DNA of 7,944 nt from Chloroflexota bacterium (GTDB lineage: Bacteria > Chloroflexota > Dehalococcoidia > GIF9 > AB-539-J10), in assembly GCA_015222255.1 (NCBI GenBank), contig JADFUX010000074.1, forward strand, positions 1 to 7,944. Direction: 5' to 3'. The position numbers and the translations under genes are program-made. The notes below the pieces were generated by a model that made no database searches, was not told the DNA's origin, and was given only the letters and a program-made list of their open reading frames with translations. Shown here one piece after another: positions 1 to 6,325 of the stretch; position 1 is the stretch's first letter, and every line of letters starts with the position of its first letter.

Positions 1-186
1 CGTCTTGCGTTCACCTTGGAAGGCGGCTATAACCTTCAAGTAGATTCCTGTGCCCTAAGAGCAACCTTTGATGTGCTTCTGGACAACCCAGAGACAGTTG
101 ACCCTCTGGGACAATCATCGGCAAGGAAGCCCGGGGGATTTGAGGAGCACATCGAAAGAATAAAACAAATACACCACATTGCGTAG
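1..186 (+). CDS. Histone deacetylase family protein, C-terminal end (partial)
   Basis: Frame 1 is open from the first base to a TAG at 184-186 and gives 61 residues beginning RLAFTLEGGYNL. The LEGGY motif is the hallmark of the last conserved block of the HDAC/AcuC/acetylpolyamine amidohydrolase superfamily, where the Gly-Gly-Tyr lies by the active site and the Tyr stabilises the acylated-substrate intermediate. The helical tail that follows (CALRATFDVLLDNPE) matches the usual end of these Zn-dependent deacylases. The catalytic His-Asp dyad and metal ligands lie outside the window, so the substrate (protein lysine, polyamine or acetoin-type) cannot be told. The gene converges on secF, and its stop codon lies inside a palindromic repeat. 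Confidence 0.8.
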   Translation, partial: RLAFTLEGGYNLQVDSCALRATFDVLLDNPETVDPLGQSSARKPGGFEEHIERIKQIHHIA

Positions 187-233
187 CGCCGAGGTTTATC
201 CTCGGCAAATGCGCGGGACAAGCCCCGCGCTAC
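183..233. repeat. 51-bp palindromic (REP/MITE-like) repeat between convergent genes
   Basis: The element is bounded by a perfect 7-bp terminal inverted repeat, GTAGCGC (183-189) and GCGCTAC (227-233). Inside are two perfect 7-bp hairpins: GCCGAGG-TTTAT-CCTCGGC (188-206) and GCGCGGG-ACAAGC-CCCGCGC (211-230). The outer stem overlaps the bases of both hairpins, so the folds are alternatives or form a strained three-way junction. The TAG within each GTAGCGC arm is the stop codon of the gene running into it: HDAC on the plus strand (184-186) and secF on the minus strand (232-230). No T-run follows either hairpin, so it is not a textbook intrinsic terminator, though it could block convergent transcription or protect mRNA 3' ends. 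Its spread in the genome cannot be judged from one copy. Confidence 0.75.
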
Positions 234-1141
234 TTAGCAAAGGGAAGCCAGGAGAATAATTGGCCCCACTGGCGCTTTTCCCACACCACTAATAGCTGGC
301 TAGAGATACAAATCGAGCTGTAGGTGCCGATAACAACGCCTAGCATCAAGACCAGGACAAAATAGTGTATGGTAACCCCACCGAAGAGAAACAGCGCCAC
401 CAGAACAAATAGGGTAGTCAGAGCGGTATTAACAGACCTACCCAGTGTTTCCACGATGCTGGAGTTTACCGTCTCTGCGAAGTCGGAGCTGATGTGCTTA
501 CCCATATTCTCTCTGATGCGGTCAAATATGACCACGGTATTGTTGATACTGTAGCCCACGACCGCCAGTAATCCCGTGATAAACATGGCATCAACCTCTA
601 CCCCAGCTACCTGCCCCAGGATAGAAAAGACGGTTACAACTATAAACACATCGTGAACTAAGGCAATGATGGCACAGGTGCCCCAGCGGAATGGCTTGGG
701 CATGCGACGAAATGCCCAGGCAATGTAAACCAGCATAGCCACAGCAGCTATGGCCACGGCAATGACGGCATCCCACGCTGTTTCAGCACCTACTCTTGGG
801 GAGGCTAAATAATAGTCTTCTACTGTGGCCTCACATCCCAACTCCGTTCCTAATGCTTCCGCCAAGTCGTTTGCTTCAGCCGATGATACTTCCCCAAGAT
901 GGACAAGGAAATAGCCACCGCCAGCATTTTGAATCATGGCATCGCCATAGCCCAAGCTTGTCATCTCCTCCCGCAGCTGACTTTGCTCCACTGGCTCGCT
1001 AAAATGGAAGGTTATAGCTGTACCGCCAACAAAATCCGTCCCCGGCTTCAGCCCAAAAACAGAGAGGCAGACTATTCCCACAAGCGTCGCTATGGCTGAA
1101 GCGAGGAAAAACCAGCGTTTCTTGCCTACAAAATCAATCAT
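230..1141 (-). CDS. secF: Protein translocase subunit SecF
   Basis: SecF works with SecD and SecYEG, using the proton motive force to pull exported proteins across the cytoplasmic membrane. The 303-residue product has the usual SecF layout: TM1 near residues 10-30, the GTDFVGG motif at 34-40, a periplasmic P4 domain to about 115, then five more membrane spans. The TM4 signature reads GYSINNTVVIFDRIREN (196-212) and is followed by GRSVNTALTTL (234-244), which keeps the conserved Arg235. The family normally has Asn-Asp in TM4, whereas here it is Asn200-Asn201 (codon 541-539 is AAT). The ATG at 1141 overlaps the secD stop as ATGA, with a GGGGTGA-like ribosome site inside the end of secD, indicating translational coupling. 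The stop lies in the repeat at 183-233. Confidence 0.96.
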   Translation of the reverse strand: MIDFVGKKRWFFLASAIATLVGIVCLSVFGLKPGTDFVGGTAITFHFSEPVEQSQLREEMTSLGYGDAMIQNAGGGYFLVHLGEVSSAEANDLAEALGTELGCEATVEDYYLASPRVGAETAWDAVIAVAIAAVAMLVYIAWAFRRMPKPFRWGTCAIIALVHDVFIVVTVFSILGQVAGVEVDAMFITGLLAVVGYSINNTVVIFDRIRENMGKHISSDFAETVNSSIVETLGRSVNTALTTLFVLVALFLFGGVTIHYFVLVLMLGVVIGTYSSICISSQLLVVWEKRQWGQLFSWLPFAK

Positions 1142-2493
1142 TGGCTCACCCCGTAGGCTGATGGTTTAAGCGCCACTCGGCGGCCCAGGATCAGGCGAAG
1201 AAAGGTCCGAGTCACAACTATGGCGGTGAACATGCTCAAAGCCACACCAATAAACAGGGTTATGGCAAAACCCCTGACCATAAAGGCACCTAAAGCACCA
1301 CCAAACCAGAAGAGGACAAGACAGGCAATGAAGGTGGTAATATTGCTGTCACGGATAGCTGTCCAGGCACGGTTAAACCCGGCTTCCACGGCGGCCCCAG
1401 GAGTACGCCCAGCTCGCAACTCCTCCTTCATCCTCTCAAAGATGAGGACATTGGCATCCACCGCCATACCCAGGGATAGTATGAAGGCAGCAACGCCGGG
1501 AAGGGTCAAAGTTATCCCAAAAAGCTTGAAGATGGATAACAGTAAGGTGCCGTAAACTCCCAAGCTGAGGCAAGCTATCAGACCAGGTAGGCGATAGTAT
1601 GAAATCATGAATGCCAACAGCAATGCCACTCCAATCGCGCCAGCGAGCAGGCTTTTCTGGACAGAATCAGCGCCTAGAGTGGCATCTACGGTCCTCTCAT
1701 AAAGAGGAACCTCAGGAATGAATACCGCGGAGCCATCTTCCTCTTCCCAATGCCCCAATTGTGCAGGCAGACGTCCATAATTCAGTGTGGTAGACAAGTC
1801 TTGAGCATCCGCCAGACTCAAACCCTCAATTTGTCCCCTACTGCTAATTACGCTGCGGACTATCGGAGCGATAGGATGCCCATCCTCGCCGCGGAGCGGC
1901 TCATCATCAAGAAAAATGCCCAGCGGTTTGCCTATCATACGACCAGTTATCTGCTCAGAAAGCTGCCGCCCAGTTTCGTCCCACTCAAATATTAATAGTG
2001 GTCTGCCAACTTGATCCAAATCAACATAGGTATTCTCCTTGAAATACCTGCTGGTAAGCGTTAACTCCTTACCATCGACCGTCCCGGTAGCAGGAATCCA
2101 CTCTCCTTGCTCATTCTGCTCTCTGAATTCGAGTATCCCTACCCGCCCAATTAGCTCCTTAGCCCTCTCAACGTCACTGACGCCAGGTAACTGGATAGCG
2201 ATGGTATATTGTTTTCCCTCCTGTTCTTGTACTTGAACAATTGGCTCTGTTATTCCCAGGGCATTGATACGCCTTTCAATAACTCCCTTCATGCCGTCCA
2301 TAATCTCGCCCCTATCGTCAGGCGCTATTTCGCTAAGATCAGCCTCGTATACCAGATAGCTACCCCCTTCAAGATCCAAGCCGAGCATTAACCCATCTCT
2401 GCCAAAGACATCTCTATCCAGAGGCACTATTGACCATAGGGCGAAGCCAAATAGGGCAAGGATGAAAATCAGCATATAGATATCTCTTTTCAA
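1138..2493 (-). CDS. secD: Protein translocase subunit SecD
   Basis: SecD is the larger partner of SecF in proton-driven late-stage protein export. After a basic start (LKRDIY) comes TM1, then GLMLGLDLEGGSYLVYEA (the GLDLxGG motif), a large periplasmic P1 region, and five spans closing the protein. The TM4 motif GMAVDANVLIFERMKEE keeps the functional Asp, and RDSNITTF follows. I prefer TTG at 2493: AAAGGGA lies about 10 bases upstream, the protein then begins with basic residues just before TM1 as in relatives, and the start overlaps the upstream stop as TTGA, echoing the ATGA junction to secF. In-frame ATGs at 2529, 2514 and 2475 are possible but have poor ribosome sites. An acidic insert (HWEEEDGSAVFIPEVP) before the VDATLGADSV block lengthens the P1-TM2 linker. 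Confidence 0.95.
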   Translation of the reverse strand: MKRDIYMLIFILALFGFALWSIVPLDRDVFGRDGLMLGLDLEGGSYLVYEADLSEIAPDDRGEIMDGMKGVIERRINALGITEPIVQVQEQEGKQYTIAIQLPGVSDVERAKELIGRVGILEFREQNEQGEWIPATGTVDGKELTLTSRYFKENTYVDLDQVGRPLLIFEWDETGRQLSEQITGRMIGKPLGIFLDDEPLRGEDGHPIAPIVRSVISSRGQIEGLSLADAQDLSTTLNYGRLPAQLGHWEEEDGSAVFIPEVPLYERTVDATLGADSVQKSLLAGAIGVALLLAFMISYYRLPGLIACLSLGVYGTLLLSIFKLFGITLTLPGVAAFILSLGMAVDANVLIFERMKEELRAGRTPGAAVEAGFNRAWTAIRDSNITTFIACLVLFWFGGALGAFMVRGFAITLFIGVALSMFTAIVVTRTFLRLILGRRVALKPSAYGVSQ

Positions 2494-4109
2494 TTCACTG
2501 CCGTCCCTTTGCATTGCCCCGCTTGGCATTGCCGTTTATCTAGTTCCCCACGCACCGAAGCTAGAGCTTCCTCTCGAGTGGTCAAATCGCCGCTGGCTTG
2601 GGCTTCACGAACCACAGCCAGAAGCTCCCCAATCAATGGCCCCGGAGTTAAGCCAAAGATATTTATCAGGTCATGTCCATCAATGAGCTTCACTGGCAGA
2701 ACGTGAACTTGCTGCTTGTCATGTTCCGCCAATACATAGTTTACTAGCTGGCAACGCTCCTTCCATTCCTCCATGTCTATAAGAGGCCCGCGACTGGCAA
2801 GGTAATCAGCCAGAGCCAGAATCAGGATGTCAACGCCGGCGTCGCCAGTGTCTCGGAAGTAGCGATAGATGGCGCGCTGAGTAGGCAACTTCCCGTTTGC
2901 CATCTGAGCCGGGCGCAGGTGATGATAGACAAGGCTTTTCACCAGACTAATCTCCCGATTACTAAACCGCAACCTCTGCAGAATAGCTGCTGTCATATCG
3001 GCGCCTTCATTAGTATGGCCATAGAAGTGTGCTCTACCTGCATCATCAACGAACTTCGTCTGGGGTTTAGCGATATCATGAAGTAGCCCAGCTAGTTTAA
3101 GCAAGGCTCTGTGATTGCTTCCACTGGATACTTCCTGGGACAGGTGCTCATCTATGGCATCCGACCAGGGGGCGATAGTCAGCATCTCTGCGCTGCCATA
3201 TTCCAAAGCGTTTTCTCTGGTCAGGAATTCGACAGCAGCAACGGTTTGCAAGGAATGGTCAAAAACATCCCAGAAGTGAAGCCTTGGCTGCTCTACGCCC
3301 TTGCATTCCGCCATCTCAGGAATCAAGGCTAGGAGCAAGCCAAGCTCATCCAGATACATCAGATAATAGGCAGCTCGGGGGAGCCTGAGCAAGCGAAGCA
3401 ATTCCTCTCTAGTTCTCTCCCCGGGCACCTTAGAGATATAGTGGGAGTAGCGGCGGATTGAAGTTTCAGTCCCTGGCTCAATTACAAATCCAAGCTCAGC
3501 AGCAATGCGGATCGCCCGCAGCAGCCGAGCAGCATCGTTTTCGAATATCTGCTCGCTTATCCCCCTCACTATTCCGTGCTTTAGGTCCTTCTGGCCAGAA
3601 AAAGGGTCGATGAGCTCTACTTGAGATTGCTGCGCTGCCCCTTCGCTCCGCTCAGGGCTTCGGCTCACCGCAATGACAAATTGGTTGAGTTCTATGGCCA
3701 TAGCATTAATGGTGAAATCTCGGCGGGCGAGGTCAGATTCGATGTCGCCCCAGAAAGAGGAAAAATCGAGATGCCACTCCGCCCTAGGGGATCTTTGGTT
3801 TTCCCGCGAGTGCCATTGTTTCTCTTTCTCAATTACTACTACTCTAGCTATGCCATTCGCCTCATCGAGCAGCACAAATTTTCCTTCGACTGCCTTAGCC
3901 ACCTTGTGGGCCAAAGCTGTAGCATCACCGTCTACAGCGATGTCAATATCATTGGTTTCTCGGCCCAGCAGGCAGTCACGAATGAAGCCACCAACAATAT
4001 AACCTTGATATCCTTGATGGACTAGCAAATGAGATATCTTGTCTAAGGTGGCAGCTGCGCCGGTCCGTCTTAAGAGGGTCACTATGCGAATTATAGTCTG
4101 CGGAGGCAT
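2490..4109 (-). CDS. CCA tRNA nucleotidyltransferase / poly(A) polymerase family protein with HD domain
   Basis: A class II nucleotidyltransferase that adds CCA (or only A, or poly(A)) to RNA 3' ends. In order: the GGFIRD motif at 40-45; the catalytic DxD at Asp54/Asp56 (NDIDIAVDGD); a third acid, Asp115 (HLDFS); the RRDFTINAMA motif at 129-138; the RNA-binding head with ENDAARLLRAIR (190-201) and ERTREE (231-236); then an HD phosphohydrolase domain with His344-Asp345 (GLLHDIAKPQT), HFYGH (361-365) and YHHLRP (395-400). CCA versus A specificity cannot be decided by eye. At 539 residues it is longer than most. About 18 extra residues (roughly 145-163) are encoded by a palindromic repeat. The TGA at 2492-2490 overlaps the proposed secD TTG. 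No good ribosome site precedes the ATG at 4109; the frame stays open upstream, so the start is uncertain. Confidence 0.92.
   Translation of the reverse strand: MPPQTIIRIVTLLRRTGAAATLDKISHLLVHQGYQGYIVGGFIRDCLLGRETNDIDIAVDGDATALAHKVAKAVEGKFVLLDEANGIARVVVIEKEKQWHSRENQRSPRAEWHLDFSSFWGDIESDLARRDFTINAMAIELNQFVIAVSRSPERSEGAAQQSQVELIDPFSGQKDLKHGIVRGISEQIFENDAARLLRAIRIAAELGFVIEPGTETSIRRYSHYISKVPGERTREELLRLLRLPRAAYYLMYLDELGLLLALIPEMAECKGVEQPRLHFWDVFDHSLQTVAAVEFLTRENALEYGSAEMLTIAPWSDAIDEHLSQEVSSGSNHRALLKLAGLLHDIAKPQTKFVDDAGRAHFYGHTNEGADMTAAILQRLRFSNREISLVKSLVYHHLRPAQMANGKLPTQRAIYRYFRDTGDAGVDILILALADYLASRGPLIDMEEWKERCQLVNYVLAEHDKQQVHVLPVKLIDGHDLINIFGLTPGPLIGELLAVVREAQASGDLTTREEALASVRGELDKRQCQAGQCKGTAVN
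3623..3679. repeat. REP-like palindromic repeat inserted in frame in the nucleotidyltransferase gene
   Basis: The stretch has an outer inverted repeat ATTGC (3626-3630)/GCAAT (3670-3674) and an inner stem GCCC (3637-3640)/GGGC (3655-3658). On the minus strand it reads TTTGTCATTGCG..., then CCCTGAGCGGAGCGAAGGG, then GCAATCTC. I recognise this as the style of dispersed 'CATTGCGA...GCGAAGC...GCAATC' repeats common in environmental bacterial genomes; that family assignment is from memory. It encodes about residues 145-163 (VIAVSRSPERSEGAAQQS), placed between the RRDFTINAMAIELN strand and ELIDPFSGQKDL. Relatives have only a few residues there, so the repeat was probably tolerated as a surface-loop insertion. 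Confidence 0.65.
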
Positions 4110-4141
4110 CCGATGTAAAGGATTAGAATTGAACAGGGCTA

Positions 4142-4978
4142 CTACCTTGGAGTGATCATTGACACCAACGTCCTGACAGAAGCAAAATGACCACCGTCTA
4201 GCACGATAGTCTGTCCTGTCATGTAGCTTGAAGCCTCCGATGCCAGAAATAGAGCGACATCAACCATTTCCTCAGGTTCAGCTATACGTCCCAAAACTGT
4301 ATTATCCATAAAGCTCTTAGAGATTACTGGGTTGTCCCACAGCGCCTCAGCAAATTGGGTTTTCACGAGCCCTGGGGCAATCGCGTTTACCCTGATATTA
4401 TACTGTCCCCATTCTTGGGCAAGCACCTTGGTAAGCATGATCACACCCGCCTTGCTTATACAATACGTTCCAATTCCCACTGAAGGGTCGATCCCACCCT
4501 GTGAGGCTACGTTGATGATGGTTCCGCCGCCCTTATGTCGCATTACTTTGCCTACCTGCTGTGCCAGAAAGAAATACCCCTTCAGGTTTAGTCCCATAAT
4601 TACCTCCCAAGCCTTTTCATCTATATCAAATACCGAGCCAAATATGGGATTGGTACCAGCATTATTGACCAAGATATCAATGCGATCAAATTCGTCCATC
4701 GTCTTTTTGACCAAGTTATCGATTTCCGGAAGATGGCGAACATTAGCCGACACAACCAGGGCTCTCCTCCCTATGTCCGATATCTCCTGAGCGACCGCTT
4801 CTAAATTCGGCAGCTTGCGGCTAGCAAGAACTACATCAGCACCTGCCTCCGCCAAACCCAAGGCAATAGCTCTGCCAATTCCTTGACTCCCCCCGGTGAC
4901 CAACGCTACCTTCCCTGGGAGTGCAAACCTATCTAGGAATGCTCTTCTTTCAGATGTTACCTCATGCTCGCTGCTCAT
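4142..4978 (-). CDS. SDR family NAD(P)-dependent oxidoreductase
   Basis: A classical short-chain dehydrogenase/reductase, a soluble enzyme interconverting a hydroxyl and a keto group with NAD(P)H. In the 278-residue product the Rossmann motif TGGSQGIG is at 28-35, NNAG at 105-108, and the catalytic tetrad Asn131, Ser159, Tyr172, Lys176 (YCISK) is complete. IAPGLVKT follows, and the usual LDGG end is at 261-264. SRK after the second strand (VVLASRK) would suit NADP(H), but this is a weak guide. I chose the ATG at 4978 because AAGGAG lies 8 bases upstream; the ATG at 5002 has no comparable site. The gene ends 32 bases before the nucleotidyltransferase start and follows the DUF362 gene and a gene remnant. 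Substrate unknown; from context, perhaps a hydroxyacyl or related product of the AbfD-like enzyme. Confidence 0.93.
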   Translation of the reverse strand: MSSEHEVTSERRAFLDRFALPGKVALVTGGSQGIGRAIALGLAEAGADVVLASRKLPNLEAVAQEISDIGRRALVVSANVRHLPEIDNLVKKTMDEFDRIDILVNNAGTNPIFGSVFDIDEKAWEVIMGLNLKGYFFLAQQVGKVMRHKGGGTIINVASQGGIDPSVGIGTYCISKAGVIMLTKVLAQEWGQYNIRVNAIAPGLVKTQFAEALWDNPVISKSFMDNTVLGRIAEPEEMVDVALFLASEASSYMTGQTIVLDGGHFASVRTLVSMITPR

Positions 4979-4986
4979 GATTTTCT

Positions 4987-4992
4987 CTCCTT
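4987..4992 (-). promoter_or_regulatory. Ribosome binding site deciding the SDR start
   Basis: AAGGAG on the minus strand lies 8 bases before the ATG at 4978. It favours this start over the in-frame ATG at 5002, which lies upstream of the site. Confidence 0.7.
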
Positions 4993-5023
4993 CCGCCCTC
5001 ACTTTGCGACAATTCCTCGATTC

Positions 5024-5110
5024 TCAGTCCAAAACTGAATTGAAGGGTTTTGCCTTCAACTCCTTCAACTGATCCAATTCTCCGCCGACACCAGCAGGAT
5101 ATTTTGCTAT
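5024..5110 (-). pseudogene. Remnant of the 3' end of a second AbfD/HpaB-type gene
   Basis: The minus strand here translates as IAKYPAGVGGELDQLKEL, then KAKPFNSVLD and a TGA at 5026-5024. The AbfD/HpaB-like gene upstream ends IAKYLAGISKELDQSKYL, then KEKPTF. At DNA level the region aligns without gaps to 6336-6400 at an offset of 1290 bases. About 50 of 65 positions are identical over 5046-5110, with two 10-base blocks exact (5071-5080 and 5101-5110). No matching sequence continues above about 5113, where the DUF362 coding region takes over in another frame; the DUF362 stop codon (5109-5107) lies inside the first remnant codons. I read this as the fossil of a paralogue lost by deletion, or a partial tail duplication. 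It fills most of the 128-base gap between the DUF362 and SDR genes. Confidence 0.8.
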
Positions 5111-6285
5111 TTTCTCACTGAGTGCTCCTTCAATATGTCATAGGTATCCTGGATCGAGGGGGGGCAGCCCTTCAATCGAATAGTGTCCTTGCGCTCCTTG
5201 TTAGCTGTGATGGCGCAGTTGCCCAGGAGGAAAACCTGTCTCGATTCCTCTTTGGCTTTGGGCGCCAGCCCCACGCAAAATTCAATACTGTCGAATTCTG
5301 CTCCACGATTCTCCTCGAGGTACTGGCAGATACCTGTCCACACCGTTGTGCCACAGGCAGTGCAAACTAATTCCCCAGGATCATCCATGGCAATCCCCTT
5401 CACTTCATAATCCTGGCTAAGGGTTTCTCCGGCCAACACCAATCTCCATTCCAGTTTGGTGGCGACATCCTCTATCCTTTCCCCCTTTATATCTATGCTC
5501 TCCAGGTCCAACGGTCTTCCTGTCATTTGGGCAAATTCCTGAAATTGAGGCACAGTCTTGGGATCAATGCCCAGGATGATGGAACCCACCAAGTCGCAAG
5601 ATAAGACATCCTTCCCGGCAATAATCAAATCGAGACGATGGGCATCGTCTCCCCACGGTCCTCGCTGCAAGGCGTAGATGCTATCGATGATGGTCAAGTC
5701 AGGCTTAATCTTAGTGTTCAATAAGGCAATATACTTATCCAGACCAAAGCGGTGAAAGTTCTTCTTTGATGTGTTATGTAAACAGCCTTTGAGGTTCTTC
5801 AGACCTAAAGAGACCATCGACTGCCTGTGAGTCTTCATAACCGGCACATCAATCAAGAAATCAGCTTCCAGAGCCACCTTTGAGACTTCAACCCTTTTCC
5901 TTCCCATAACAAACCTGACAAATTCCCCTTCATTGAAATCCACTAGATTGACGCCCAGACTTTGGGCCAGCTCTCGGATGCCAGACCACTCAAAGGCCCT
6001 GGTAGAGTCCCATCTAAACTCCGGTAACAGTATCGGCCCCTCACCTATGGTGATATTGGTGCAGCCGTAGTCGCGCAGCAGCCCTATAAGGTCGCCAAGG
6101 ATCGCAGTGGTGGTAACCACCCCGTTTGGGGGCTGGGTCCTTCTGAGACCCTGACCAGCATTGGGTTTAATCAAGATTTTATCAGTAGTTTTAAGCTTCT
6201 CGAACCCGTCGCACAGTCCTACAGCCTTCCTCAAGGCATTTGGCGTTCGATCGTATTTGATAACCGCTACAGTGGCACGTTCCAT
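5107..6285 (-). CDS. DUF362 domain-containing protein with cysteine-rich C-terminus
   Basis: The 392-residue product matches the DUF362 family: KILIKPNAG at 37-44, NGVVTTTAIL, the VPVMKTH block at 148-154, the GLKNLKGCLH block at 161-170, and the DSIYALQRGPWGDD segment at 201-214. Many family members carry ferredoxin-type clusters, but the biochemical role is not established. Here the last ~85 residues hold Cys308-x2-Cys311, then Cys320, Cys337, Cys357 (GNC) and Cys374 (GCPPS), consistent with a metal or Fe-S site, though not the classical CxxCxxCxxxCP pattern. No signal peptide is evident. AAGGAGG lies 9 bases before the ATG at 6285. The gene starts 40 bases after the AbfD-like gene, so the two are probably co-transcribed. 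A role in electron transfer to, or cluster maturation of, that Fe-S enzyme is inference. Confidence 0.88.
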   Translation of the reverse strand: MERATVAVIKYDRTPNALRKAVGLCDGFEKLKTTDKILIKPNAGQGLRRTQPPNGVVTTTAILGDLIGLLRDYGCTNITIGEGPILLPEFRWDSTRAFEWSGIRELAQSLGVNLVDFNEGEFVRFVMGRKRVEVSKVALEADFLIDVPVMKTHRQSMVSLGLKNLKGCLHNTSKKNFHRFGLDKYIALLNTKIKPDLTIIDSIYALQRGPWGDDAHRLDLIIAGKDVLSCDLVGSIILGIDPKTVPQFQEFAQMTGRPLDLESIDIKGERIEDVATKLEWRLVLAGETLSQDYEVKGIAMDDPGELVCTACGTTVWTGICQYLEENRGAEFDSIEFCVGLAPKAKEESRQVFLLGNCAITANKERKDTIRLKGCPPSIQDTYDILKEHSVRK

Positions 6286-6294
6286 GAATCTGAA

Positions 6295-6301
6295 CCTCCT
6301 T
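6295..6301 (-). promoter_or_regulatory. Strong ribosome binding site of the DUF362 gene
   Basis: AAGGAGG on the minus strand lies 9 bases before the ATG at 6285, in the 40-base gap after the AbfD/HpaB-like gene. It supports this start and independent ribosome loading within a shared transcript. Confidence 0.7.
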
Positions 6302-6325
6302 TGTAACCCTCTAAATGGCTGCTTA

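Noticed and set aside
188..230. Intrinsic terminator for secF or the HDAC gene.
   Set aside because: Both hairpins are GC-rich, but neither is followed by a T-run on either strand, so they were reported as a repeat instead.
3781..3830. Possible second repeat insertion in the nucleotidyltransferase (extra residues around 95-111, KEKQWHSRENQRSPRA), with the palindrome CCCTAGGG at 3782-3789.
   Set aside because: The extra residues sit in a loop of variable length before HLDFS, and I see no inverted arms or match to the other repeats in the window.
4145..4447. Near-identical 20-base segments in opposite orientation: TTGGTGTCAATGATCACTCC (minus strand, about 4146-4165) and TTGGTAAGCATGATCACACC (plus strand, about 4428-4447).
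   Set aside because: Both lie inside the SDR coding frame, the match is partial and contains the short palindrome TGATCA, and nothing else supports a duplicated element. Probably chance.
4332..4790. Long open frame on the plus strand opposite the SDR gene (also others opposite secD, the nucleotidyltransferase and DUF362).
   Set aside because: Each lies wholly opposite a well-supported gene, lacks a ribosome site and shows no recognisable protein motif; they are antisense shadows.
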